Shown piece by piece: positions 1 to 6,693 of a stretch of DNA of 64,000 bases; positions within the stretch are counted from its first letter, which is position 1; every line of letters starts with the position of its first letter. The position numbers and the translations under genes were made by a program. The DNA lies in assembly GCA_015233155.1 (NCBI GenBank), contig JADFYG010000023.1:1-64000 (forward strand), in the 5' to 3' direction. The DNA comes from Candidatus Rifleibacteriota bacterium. GTDB lineage: Bacteria > Muiribacteriota > Ozemobacteria > Ozemobacterales > Ozemobacteraceae. The notes below the pieces were generated by a model. It was not told the DNA's origin and made no database searches. It saw only the letters and a list, made by a program, of their open reading frames with translations.

Positions 1-258
1 GCTCTTAGTACGAGAGGACCGGAGTGGACGGACCGATGGTGAACCAGTTGTGACTTCAGTCGCATCGCTGGGTAGCTAAGTCCGGAAGGGATAACCGCTG
101 AAGGCATCTAAGTGGGAAACCCACCTCAAGATAAAATCTCCCATTCGATCTGCAAAGACGAAGTAAGGGGCCATGTAGACTACGTGGAGATAGGCCGGGT
201 GTGGACGCGCAGCGATGCGTGAAGCTTACCGGTACTAATACCCCGAGGATTTACCCTT
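1..258 (+). rRNA. 23S ribosomal RNA, 3' end (partial)
   Basis: The window opens inside the sarcin-ricin loop region (AGTACGAGAGGACC) and runs through the conserved final domain of 23S rRNA, including GGATAACCGCTGAAGGCATC near 88-107 and the terminal ACCGGTACTAATA near 228-240. The 5' part lies outside the window. The 3' end is estimated from the usual closing helix and may be off by about ten bases. It is followed after about 100 bases by 5S rRNA, the usual bacterial order; no tRNA is seen between them. Confidence 0.96.
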
Positions 259-360
259 GAAGCTGCCGAAAGGCAGTCATCGATCTACGATGCACGGTTG
301 CGAGAAATTGTATCCGTGAACATCTCATTTCACAGATGTGTTATCAGGAATAAAAAAATT

Positions 361-478
361 TCTTGGTGGCCATGGTGCCGGGGAAACACCCGATCCCATT
401 CCGAACTCGGAAGTTAAGCCTGGACACGCCGATGGTACTACGTGGGCAGCTGCGTGGGAGAGTAGGTCGCCGCCAAGA
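361..478 (+). rRNA. rrf: 5S ribosomal RNA
   Basis: The sequence has the closing helix TCTTGGTGG at the 5' end pairing with CCGCCAAGA at the 3' end, and the conserved internal stretches CCCATTCCGAACTCGGAAG and GCCGATGGTACTA typical of bacterial 5S rRNA. Length is about 118 nt, which is normal. It closes the rRNA operon and is followed directly by a strong terminator. Confidence 0.96.
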
Positions 479-484
479 TCATAA

Positions 485-514
485 CCGCCCGAAGCCAAAA
501 GCTTCGGGCGGTTT
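485..514 (+). terminator. Rho-independent terminator of the rRNA operon
   Basis: A perfect 11-bp stem (CCGCCCGAAGC with GCTTCGGGCGG) around a short loop is followed by TTT. It begins six bases after the end of 5S rRNA, as expected for the end of an rrn operon. Confidence 0.85.
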
Positions 515-548
515 CACATTTCCCGGAATTATAAATTCAAAAAACATT

Positions 549-579
549 TGTAGGGGCGGGTTTAAAACCCGCCCCTACA
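549..579. repeat. Palindromic REP-like element, copy 1
   Basis: This is a near-perfect palindrome with arms TGTAGGGGCGGGTTT and AAACCCGCCCCTACA. The core GGGCGGGTTT/AAACCCGCCC recurs at 5005-5030, and looser relatives with a GGGCG...CGCCC/TGCCC core occur at 19035-19055 and 22681-22717. All four lie between genes. Short GC-rich palindromes of this kind are common intergenic repeats in environmental genomes; the mobilising enzyme (for example a REP-associated transposase) is not in this window. Confidence 0.7.
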
Positions 580-661
580 TTTTTTAAGATCTGACGGGGC
601 AAATTTATTCGCTTGTTTACAGGTCTTTCTGAATAATGCGCCAGCCTCCACACAGAAAACT

Positions 662-692
662 TTTACATGTTATTCTTCAATCTGCTTAATAT
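662..692 (+). promoter_or_regulatory. Possible sigma-70 promoter of the 727 gene
   Basis: TTTACA at 662-667 and TAATAT at 687-692 are separated by 19 bases, slightly long for a sigma-70 promoter. They sit 35 bases before the start codon and after the rRNA terminator, so this gene needs its own promoter. The call rests only on pattern resemblance. Confidence 0.3.
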
Positions 693-726
693 TTTCTGGG
701 CAAATTATTATTAGGGGAGATGAAGC

Positions 727-1758
727 ATGCTTTATCAAGAGTTGGCTATTCCGACACATTATGTCCCAGGGCGCGTGTCTGAAATATACCGTGTCCCCTA
801 TTTGACACGCTCTATTGATGCTAAGGCTTGGGCTAAAAAATTCCATATACAGCCCGCACTTCTTGACACGTTAAAGATAGGTCTGCTGATTATCGATGCT
901 CAGAATACGTTTTGCCTTTCTGATTCTGAACTCTTTGTCAGTGGTCGCTCCGGGAATGGAGCTATTGACGATAACAGGCGATTGTGTGAATTCATATATC
1001 GAAATCTTGGCTTGTTTACGCGAATTATTGCCACCATGGACACACATCTGGGGTTTCAAATATTTCATCCGGGTTTTTGGATTGACAAGGAAAATCGCAA
1101 TCCTGATCCGATGACGATCATTGCCCTTGACGACATTGAATCCGGTCGCTGGCGGGTAAATACTGAGATGGCTTTGGGTTTCGAGAATAAATCCGGATGC
1201 GATCTCACTGAATATGCACTTCACTATGTTTCGAAACTTGCTTCTGGAAAGAAATTTCCATTGATTATCTGGCCGTACCACGCGATGCTTGGTGGAATCG
1301 GCCACGCCCTTGTTTCTTCAGTTGAAGAGGCTATTTTTTTTCATTCAGTGGCCCGAAATAGTCAGACTGCATTCGAAATGAAAGGTTCTAATCCATTTAC
1401 CGAAAACTATTCTGTTCTCAGACCCGAAGTTACCTGCGATGAGATGGGAATACCTTTTGCCGGGCTCGACACTGGAATTGTCAGTCGTCTAATGAATTTC
1501 GATCGATTGATTATTGCAGGTCAGGCCAAAAGTCATTGTGTTTCCTGGACCGTATCAGATATTCTCAGGGAAATTCGACAGCGGGATCCGTTGCTTGCAC
1601 GTCGGGTTTATCTGCTGGATGACTGTTCATCGCCTGTTGTCGTTCCTGGGATCGATTTTACTGAACAGACGGAGGCAACTTGGCAGGGCTTTTCAGAGGC
1701 CGGCATGCATCGTGTCCTTTCAACAGATCCCATATATAAATGGCCTGAGTTTATTTAA
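727..1758 (+). CDS. Nicotinamidase/isochorismatase-family cysteine hydrolase
   Basis: The 343-residue product carries the cysteine-hydrolase signature. The presumed triad is Asp57 (in LLIIDAQNTF), Lys219 (in EMKGSNPF) and Cys271 (in AKSHCVSWTV). The nicotinamidase-type metal ligands also appear present as Asp105-x-His107 (MDTH) and His185 (in WPYHAML). Family members hydrolyse nicotinamide or similar amides, so a role in NAD salvage is reasonable but unproven. It is longer than typical PncA (about 200 residues), with roughly 45 extra N-terminal residues and insertions near 120-170. A ribosome site AGGGGAG precedes ATG 727. It is probably monocistronic; ssb follows after a structured 112-base gap. 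Confidence 0.8.
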   Translation: MLYQELAIPTHYVPGRVSEIYRVPYLTRSIDAKAWAKKFHIQPALLDTLKIGLLIIDAQNTFCLSDSELFVSGRSGNGAIDDNRRLCEFIYRNLGLFTRIIATMDTHLGFQIFHPGFWIDKENRNPDPMTIIALDDIESGRWRVNTEMALGFENKSGCDLTEYALHYVSKLASGKKFPLIIWPYHAMLGGIGHALVSSVEEAIFFHSVARNSQTAFEMKGSNPFTENYSVLRPEVTCDEMGIPFAGLDTGIVSRLMNFDRLIIAGQAKSHCVSWTVSDILREIRQRDPLLARRVYLLDDCSSPVVVPGIDFTEQTEATWQGFSEAGMHRVLSTDPIYKWPEFI

Positions 1759-1789
1759 AAAAATAATTTCCCCGAGGCAGTGTTCCAGT

Positions 1790-1855
1790 TGATGTATTGC
1801 TGAAGTCACGAGGCAGTTCACCTCATACCGGGGTGAAGTCGCGGACGATACATCA
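1790..1855 (+). promoter_or_regulatory. Nested inverted-repeat leader upstream of ssb
   Basis: Outer arms TGATGTAT (1790-1797) and ATACATCA (1848-1855) enclose inner arms TTCACC (1817-1822) and GGTGAA (1832-1837). Two copies of a GAAGTC(A/G)CG motif lie between them. The outer 3' arm ends two bases before the ssb ribosome-binding site GGAGGA at 1858-1863. The arrangement could fold as an RNA leader or be a paired operator; neither is shown. Confidence 0.45.
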
Positions 1856-1870
1856 GCGGAGGAACGAGAT

Positions 1871-2314
1871 ATGATGGGTATGACTAGCGTGGTTGTGGCA
1901 GGGAATATCACTAAGGATCCTGAACTCAGGAAAACAGGAAGCGGTAAGTCCTGGGTTAATCTTACGATTGCCGTAAATCGAAAGTGGAAAACATCAGATG
2001 GTGAATTCAGGAAAGACACCGATTTTTTTCCAGTAGTCGCCTGGAATGGAACAGCTGAAAATTGTGTACGATTTTTGAAGAGGGGGCAGTCAGTATTGGT
2101 TGAAGGTCGTCTCCAAACCAGATCCTACACTGGAAAAGATGGCGTGAAGCGATTTGTAACAGAGGTGTGTGCCGGAGGAATACAGTTTTTGAGTACCGGT
2201 CCCAGGAATAATACGATTTCTGATAGCGCGAGTGAGCAAAAAAGCCAGGACAAGGACGAAAACTGCGTCGATGAGAATGTGGATTTTTCTGAAAGTGATG
2301 CCATGCCCTTCTGA
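1871..2314 (+). CDS. ssb: Single-stranded DNA-binding protein
   Basis: The 147-residue product has the OB fold of bacterial SSB at roughly residues 4-110, with GNITKDPELR near the N terminus, the W-x-x-T region, and FLKRGQSVLVEGRLQTRSY. A flexible acidic tail ends in DAMPF, a variant of the DDIPF tip that docks partner proteins of replication and repair. It binds single-stranded DNA at forks and repair sites. The start is ATG 1871, seven bases after GGAGGA; two more in-frame ATGs follow at 1874 and 1880. It stands alone rather than beside rpsF/rpsR, so it may be the repair or competence type or simply relocated. A strong terminator follows. Confidence 0.95.
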   Translation: MMGMTSVVVAGNITKDPELRKTGSGKSWVNLTIAVNRKWKTSDGEFRKDTDFFPVVAWNGTAENCVRFLKRGQSVLVEGRLQTRSYTGKDGVKRFVTEVCAGGIQFLSTGPRNNTISDSASEQKSQDKDENCVDENVDFSESDAMPF

Positions 2315-2327
2315 TTTGAAGATGCCA

Positions 2328-2357
2328 ACGGCGGGGAGTTGTCTCCCCGCCGTTTTT
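2328..2357 (+). terminator. Rho-independent terminator after ssb
   Basis: An 11-bp perfect stem (ACGGCGGGGAG with CTCCCCGCCGT) with a TTGT loop is followed by TTTT, 13 bases after the ssb stop. From here to 2640 no gene is supported; the stretch holds an AT-rich segment near 2455-2485 that could contain a promoter. Confidence 0.85.
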
Positions 2358-2639
2358 ACGAATTTCGCAACTGTTAATATCTTTCGGGAAATTTCTAAGC
2401 AGTCAGTCGGGAGGATTCAGCTCCAGGTGCCATAATCTGCCGATCCAGATGCGTTAATAATTAATAATATTCGTATATTATTCCAGGGGATGACAGGGGG
2501 GGCAAGTTATGGTATGATTCCGTCACTCTGCCCTCCCATGCGGTATTCTTCTTGCCATAAGTCGTGTAAATCAGTCTACCGCAGAACCTTTCGGGACCTT
2601 ATTTCCAGATCTCCGATTCTTTTTATGGAAGGACAAATC

Positions 2640-3125
2640 GTGCCGCTTGAGATTGAGCGCAAGTTTTTGGTTCATGCTGATCGTTTGCCACGCCTGGAGT
2701 TTGGCGTCTCAATTTTACAGGGGTACCTTTCTCTCGAGCCTCAGGTGAGGTTTCGAATTGAAGGAGATACAGTTACGCTGGCGGTAAAGAGTCGTCGAAC
2801 TGGGAATACCCGTTTTGAATTTGAAGCGTCACGTCCAAAAGTCGGGACCTCTGATTGTATGTCCCTTCGTGAACTTGCTGTTCTTCCGCTGATTGAAAAG
2901 ACGAGATACAGAATTCCGGAAGGAGAACTCATCTGGGAAATAGATCAGTATTCTGGTAAAAATTCCGGACTGATCACTGCGGAAGTTGAGTTGCCACGTT
3001 CTGATTATTCATTGCCGATTCCGGAATGGATTCGTGGCGATGCCGAGATCACTTATGATGAGCGATATTTCAATACCCGACTTGCAACTTGTCCCTTTAC
3101 CGGATGGGAAAAAACGGAATTCTAA
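2640..3125 (+). CDS. CYTH-domain protein (inorganic triphosphatase-like)
   Basis: The product opens with the CYTH signature EIERKFLV and keeps alternating charged strand residues (RFRIEGD, LAVKSR, FEFEAS, EKTRYRI, WEIDQYSG, AEVELP) that line the triphosphate tunnel. Its C-terminal pattern PEWIRGDAEITYDERYFN matches small bacterial CYTH enzymes. Family members hydrolyse inorganic triphosphate or thiamine triphosphate with divalent metal. I chose GTG 2640 because GGAAGGA at 2627-2633 sits six bases upstream and the signature then begins at residue 3; an in-frame ATG at 2625 overlaps that site, and one at 2490 would add an unrelated tail. Length is 161 residues, normal for the family. Confidence 0.8.
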   Translation: MPLEIERKFLVHADRLPRLEFGVSILQGYLSLEPQVRFRIEGDTVTLAVKSRRTGNTRFEFEASRPKVGTSDCMSLRELAVLPLIEKTRYRIPEGELIWEIDQYSGKNSGLITAEVELPRSDYSLPIPEWIRGDAEITYDERYFNTRLATCPFTGWEKTEF

Positions 3126-3160
3126 TAAAACGTGTAAACCACATAACGGAGGTAGTTGTT

Positions 3161-3628
3161 TTGTCTATTCGTAGAAACCTGAGTGTCCTTTTTCTGACAA
3201 TCGCCATTGCTGCTCCCACCATTGCTGCTCCTATGCCTATCGAGGAAGTATCTCGACGATTTAAAGATCAGATTCCTGCAGTATATACCAGATATCCTGG
3301 CGTTAATGTGATGGTGGAGTTTGGCATCGCATCTTGGTATCCATGTCCCATGAAGCCTGAAAATATCGATAACAAGGCTTTTCAGATTAAGGATCGTATT
3401 TTCCCGGTTGCTCATCGCACATTACCGTTTGGAACGCTTGTAAAGGTTATAAATCCTGATAACGGGAAAAAAATTCTTGCCCGTGTTATTGATCGTGGGC
3501 CATTCGTCAGCGGCCGGATCATCGATCTTGATCAGGATGCGGCACGCGCATTGAGTATTGGTGGCGTTGGCAGGGTCATTCTTAAAATCTATAAGGTAAC
3601 TCCGAACGAGATGGCTATGGCCCGCTGA
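3161..3628 (+). CDS. RlpA-like double-psi beta-barrel protein, exported
   Basis: After a signal peptide (LSVLFLTIAIAAPTIAAP) the 155-residue product has the RlpA core: FGIASWYPCP, VAHRTLPFGTLVKV, ILARVIDRGPFVSGRIIDL and ARALSI. RlpA proteins are septal lytic transglycosylases acting on denuded glycan; the conserved His of AHRTLPFGT and Asp of DRGPF are present. There is no lipobox and no SPOR domain, so it is probably a soluble periplasmic form. The start is TTG 3161, with GGAGGTAG six bases upstream; an ATG at 3089 would overlap the CYTH gene and place extra residues before the signal peptide. It lies 35 bases after the CYTH gene and may share its transcript. Confidence 0.8.
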   Translation: MSIRRNLSVLFLTIAIAAPTIAAPMPIEEVSRRFKDQIPAVYTRYPGVNVMVEFGIASWYPCPMKPENIDNKAFQIKDRIFPVAHRTLPFGTLVKVINPDNGKKILARVIDRGPFVSGRIIDLDQDAARALSIGGVGRVILKIYKVTPNEMAMAR

Positions 3629-3822
3629 TCGACAAGATGTTCTCGGCTTTTTCCGATATGGCCGAACTTCTTTTGTCCATTGCAGCGATTCCTTGCGTTT
3701 GAAGTCACGGCTCGCGAAAAGCTTTTTGTGAAGCCGGTTCCTCGAAACTATTTTTGAATCAGGTATTTTTTTCCATTGATTTGAGCTGCTTTTGAGGCGT
3801 TGCGCTAGAGAAGGAGATACAC

Positions 3823-4893
3823 ATGAAAATAGGAAAGGTCGTATATTGTTCAATTATTGGCGTAACTATTTTGTTTTCTCAGATTCCTGTTCCAGGTGCA
3901 GGCTACTCGGAAGGTGCAAAAAACCTCATTGAAAATCTGAGAAAAAAATTGAATGTTGTGAAAAATGGAGAATCTTCGTCCCCCATATCGGAACTGGATA
4001 AACAGCCCCCCAGTGTATTCCCCCCTGGAAACGTTTCCACAGGCTCTGGAAAAACTGCTGCGCAAGATTCCTCTGCAAATCCTGAAGAGCAGCCTGCCAT
4101 AAGCGAAGATGATATAAAACATGCGTCGAATTCTGACTTGGGTAAAGACACTGAAAGGGATGACTCCAAAAAGAACATCTCTGGAAATGAAAAAACGTTA
4201 CATTCCGATACCGAAATAAAAAAGAAGGAACGTGAGCAGAAACGCGAAAAAACTAGAACAGAAGCTGATTCCAAAAACACCGAAACAGAAACCGATTCCA
4301 AAAACACTGAAACAGAAGCCAAAGAAATTTCTGTCAGCAATCGGGAGACCGTTCGTGAAGGAGTGAGTGGGCAGTCTGACAAAGAGCCTTCTGAACTTAT
4401 CAAGCGAATTACACAGAAACTGGATGCATTGAAGGGAACCCACAAGGGGCGCTTGGAACCCGAGTCTTCTTCTGTGAAAAGTGGCCCTGCTTTGTTAAGT
4501 GTGGCAGATAAAAAAGAAAAGGTGAATGTTGCGCCCGAGCCAAAAAAGAGTTTATCGGTGTCCGGTTCGCTGGGCGAATCTTCAAGCGGTGCTTCAGCGA
4601 CCATGCAGTTGCAGTTGCATGGATATCGCTCATTCAGTGAGCTCTCCGATGAAGAGTTGATTAAATATGCTAAGGAAAATGTGTGGAGTTCTGAGCGTTC
4701 ACGTAAACACAGCCCCCCGCCAACACCACCCTCTCATCCTAAGAAAAAGACAAAGCCCGTGTCATCAAAAGCAGTTTCAAAAAAGAATGATTCAAAAGCA
4801 GGTTCCAAGGTTGAATCAGAGAATGGAATCACTGGCACTGCAAAAAAAGCGAAGACCGGAAAAGCAAAGAAAAAGACCAGCGATGACGACTGA
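3823..4893 (+). CDS. Lys/Ser/Glu-rich exported protein of unknown function
   Basis: I do not recognise a family. The 356-residue product starts with a signal peptide (VVYCSIIGVTILFSQIPVPGAG) and then is almost wholly low complexity: Lys, Ser, Glu, Asp and Thr, with a short tandem repeat DSKNTETE near residue 150. Two more ordered segments, ELIKRITQKLDALKGTHKG and YRSFSELSDEELIKYAKENVW, are likely helical. The tail is Lys-rich (KKAKTGKAKKKTSDDD). A strong ribosome site GAAGGAGATACAC precedes the ATG. It could be a periplasmic linker or wall-binding polycation; this is inference from composition only. Confidence 0.7.
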   Translation: MKIGKVVYCSIIGVTILFSQIPVPGAGYSEGAKNLIENLRKKLNVVKNGESSSPISELDKQPPSVFPPGNVSTGSGKTAAQDSSANPEEQPAISEDDIKHASNSDLGKDTERDDSKKNISGNEKTLHSDTEIKKKEREQKREKTRTEADSKNTETETDSKNTETEAKEISVSNRETVREGVSGQSDKEPSELIKRITQKLDALKGTHKGRLEPESSSVKSGPALLSVADKKEKVNVAPEPKKSLSVSGSLGESSSGASATMQLQLHGYRSFSELSDEELIKYAKENVWSSERSRKHSPPPTPPSHPKKKTKPVSSKAVSKKNDSKAGSKVESENGITGTAKKAKTGKAKKKTSDDD

Positions 4894-4940
4894 AGTGACA
4901 ATTTGAAATAGCGTTCTGCTTTTCAAAACCTTATCGTGAT

Positions 4941-4979
4941 TTTCATTTCGCTCTGTCATGCAGAAGCGCAATGAAATTT
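4941..4979 (+). terminator. Possible terminator after the Lys/Ser-rich protein gene
   Basis: TTTCATTTCGCT and AGCGCAATGAAA form a 12-bp stem with one mismatch around a CTGTCATGCAGA loop, followed by TTTG. It lies 48 bases after the stop codon. The U tract is short, so the call is tentative. Confidence 0.4.
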
Positions 4980-5004
4980 GTTTATGTATTAACTCATCAT
5001 TATC

Positions 5005-5030
5005 GCAGGGGCGGGTTTCAAACCCGCCCG
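5005..5030. repeat. Palindromic REP-like element, copy 2
   Basis: GCAGGGGCGGGTTTCAAACC continues into CGCCCG and shares the GGGCGGGTTT/AAACCCGCCC core with the element at 549-579. It lies between the Lys/Ser-rich protein gene and the converging aroQ. Confidence 0.65.
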
Positions 5031-5104
5031 ATAAAACAAAATTCAATGCACCTTGCAAAGATGTACTGAGAGATAAATTCAATTGATTTAATAGAATTTG
5101 TTGT

Positions 5105-5548
5105 TTATCTGACAATGGCGGTCCGTTTATTTCGGACGAAATATTGCATGGCTATTAGATAGCCTTCCAGACCAAGCCCGGCTATTACGCCTTTGCATAC
5201 GGCTGAAAGCATTGAATTGCAGCGGAAATCCTCGCGTGAATAAATATTCGAGATATGAATCTCAATGACCGGTACGGACAAGGTGGCGATCGTGTCACGA
5301 ATAGCTATGCTGGTATGTGTATATCCACCTGCGTTGAGAATGATGCCGTCGAATTGTGATGCTTTCTGCAGTCTATCAATTAAAGCTCCTTCGTGATTGG
5401 ATTGAAAGAAGGAAACTTTCACGCCTGCTTTTTTTGCTTCTTCCTTCAGGAAATTTTCCAGATCGGCGAGAGATCGTGTGCCATAGATGCCTGGCTCACG
5501 TTGTCCGAGCATATTCAGGTTCGGGCCGTTTACAATGAGAATCTTCAT
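5105..5548 (-). CDS. aroQ: 3-dehydroquinate dehydratase, type II
   Basis: The 147-residue product matches type II dehydroquinase in length and motifs: ILIVNGPNLNMLGQREPGIYG with the catalytic Tyr and Arg region, FFQSNHEGALID, NAGGYTHTSIAIRD with the catalytic His, and VIEIHISN. It dehydrates 3-dehydroquinate to 3-dehydroshikimate, step three of the shikimate pathway, as a dodecameric cytosolic enzyme. Its ATG shares one base with the stop codon of the upstream gene (TAATG), so it is translationally coupled to the last gene of a surface-polymer-like operon, an unexpected place for a shikimate enzyme. No other aro gene is in the window. Confidence 0.95.
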   Translation of the reverse strand: MKILIVNGPNLNMLGQREPGIYGTRSLADLENFLKEEAKKAGVKVSFFQSNHEGALIDRLQKASQFDGIILNAGGYTHTSIAIRDTIATLSVPVIEIHISNIYSREDFRCNSMLSAVCKGVIAGLGLEGYLIAMQYFVRNKRTAIVR

Positions 5549-6693
5549 TAAATATTCCTTTCGAACAGGACTTCAAAAAGGCCGTAGGAGCCTCGCAAAA
5601 AGCATATCAGATCATGAGCCGAACGAATGCCCCACAGGAGCGAGAAAAAACGATTGTGGCGACCATAGAAAGAAAGAAGGGAACGGCGCAACAGTATTTT
5701 CGGCCAGCTTCCAGGGTCTTCGAAAGATATTCGATCAAAGTGTTCAGCAGCGCGCGATTGGAGCCATGACTGTGCATGACGCGGGTGAAGACGCAGGCCG
5801 ATCGTTATACGATCATCTTTCAATCGGGCTAGATTGGCTGCGATACCATCAGGAGGGAGTTCCCAGGGGGATGGCCTTAACCAGAGACGTCGAAGGGAGT
5901 TTCCGAGAGGAAGTGGAACTAGAGCCACTTCAGTAGCTTCATCGAAAGCCGCCGCGCCGACCAGACCTTTGCGATGAAGTGATTCGGCCAGTTGTGGAAG
6001 GTGCTCTGCCCGAATTCCTGTTCCTTCGAACGAAATGGCGTAAAATCCCGATTGTTTCAGCCACATGAGTACATTTTCGAGTGTATTGGCAGGTGGAAGC
6101 CAGGGATGGTTTACACGGGAACGGTCAAGAAGGCCAAGCCATGGTCGATAAACTGAAATTGCATGCGGTTCGTCAAATTTTTCCACAGATGATCGATATC
6201 CGATCTCATCGAACAGAGATATCTCGGGTACGGAAAGCGGCCGGGTGATATCTTCAGAAAAGGTGTTCATGTGGCGTGACGCAGGTATTGTGCCGGAAAG
6301 AAGAGTTTCAATCATTACGCGACCGGTACCAAGAATAGTGTGATCCCAGGAGGGAAGACTGAAAAAATCGGTGCGGCCACCCAGGACAAGCAGGGCTTTC
6401 GGAAACAATATCCGAAGACGTTCTCCGTATATCCGGGCTTTGTCTTCATCCCAGCTCTGTGGTGCTTGTACAATACAGGCTGAAATATCTGAAGCGGTGG
6501 ATGAGCCGAGTGATTCGACGTCCGGAATCTGTTCCTGAAGGTCGACCAGATCGATTTGGTCTGGAGCGAAAGCCTGCAACATCGCAAGACCGATCGGAGC
6601 CGTCTGGCCGGCACTCCTGAAGAGCGAACCGTATCGTATGCGACGTTCAGAAGTCGTGTGTATCAACAGGAGGCGTTTGGACGCCTGGGTCAT
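5548..6693 (-). CDS. B12-binding/radical-SAM-like protein lacking cluster cysteines
   Basis: The 381-residue product follows the layout of B12-dependent radical SAM proteins: an N-terminal cobalamin-domain-like stretch (APIGLAMLQAFAPDQIDLVD, then ACIVQAPQSW, LLVLGG and ILGTGR), a linker with PEISLFD, then a barrel-like region (ENVLMWLKQSGFYAISFEG). Where the CxxxCxxC motif should follow, the sequence reads YRPWLGLLDRSRVNHPW and has no cysteine; only two cysteines occur in the whole protein. The His that would ligate cobalamin is also not evident. It is therefore probably a non-catalytic or repurposed relative. It overlaps the upstream gene by four bases (ATGA) and abuts aroQ. The family assignment is inferred from layout, not from a search. 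Confidence 0.6.
   Translation of the reverse strand: MTQASKRLLLIHTTSERRIRYGSLFRSAGQTAPIGLAMLQAFAPDQIDLVDLQEQIPDVESLGSSTASDISACIVQAPQSWDEDKARIYGERLRILFPKALLVLGGRTDFFSLPSWDHTILGTGRVMIETLLSGTIPASRHMNTFSEDITRPLSVPEISLFDEIGYRSSVEKFDEPHAISVYRPWLGLLDRSRVNHPWLPPANTLENVLMWLKQSGFYAISFEGTGIRAEHLPQLAESLHRKGLVGAAAFDEATEVALVPLPLGNSLRRLWLRPSPWELPPDGIAANLARLKDDRITIGLRLHPRHAQSWLQSRAAEHFDRISFEDPGSWPKILLRRSLLSFYGRHNRFFSLLWGIRSAHDLICFLRGSYGLFEVLFERNI

Noticed and set aside
363-587. A 74-residue open frame over the 5S rRNA
   Set aside because: It reads through the 5S rRNA gene, its terminator and a palindromic repeat; there is no ribosome site and no family.
2490-2639. A longer start for the CYTH gene at ATG 2490
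   Set aside because: It would add 50 residues of no family match, while GTG 2640 has a ribosome site and sets the signature at the N terminus.
3903-4604. A 233-residue minus-strand frame opposite the Lys/Ser-rich protein gene
   Set aside because: It is open only because the plus-strand gene is low complexity. It has no ribosome site, and the plus-strand product has a signal peptide and a strong ribosome site.
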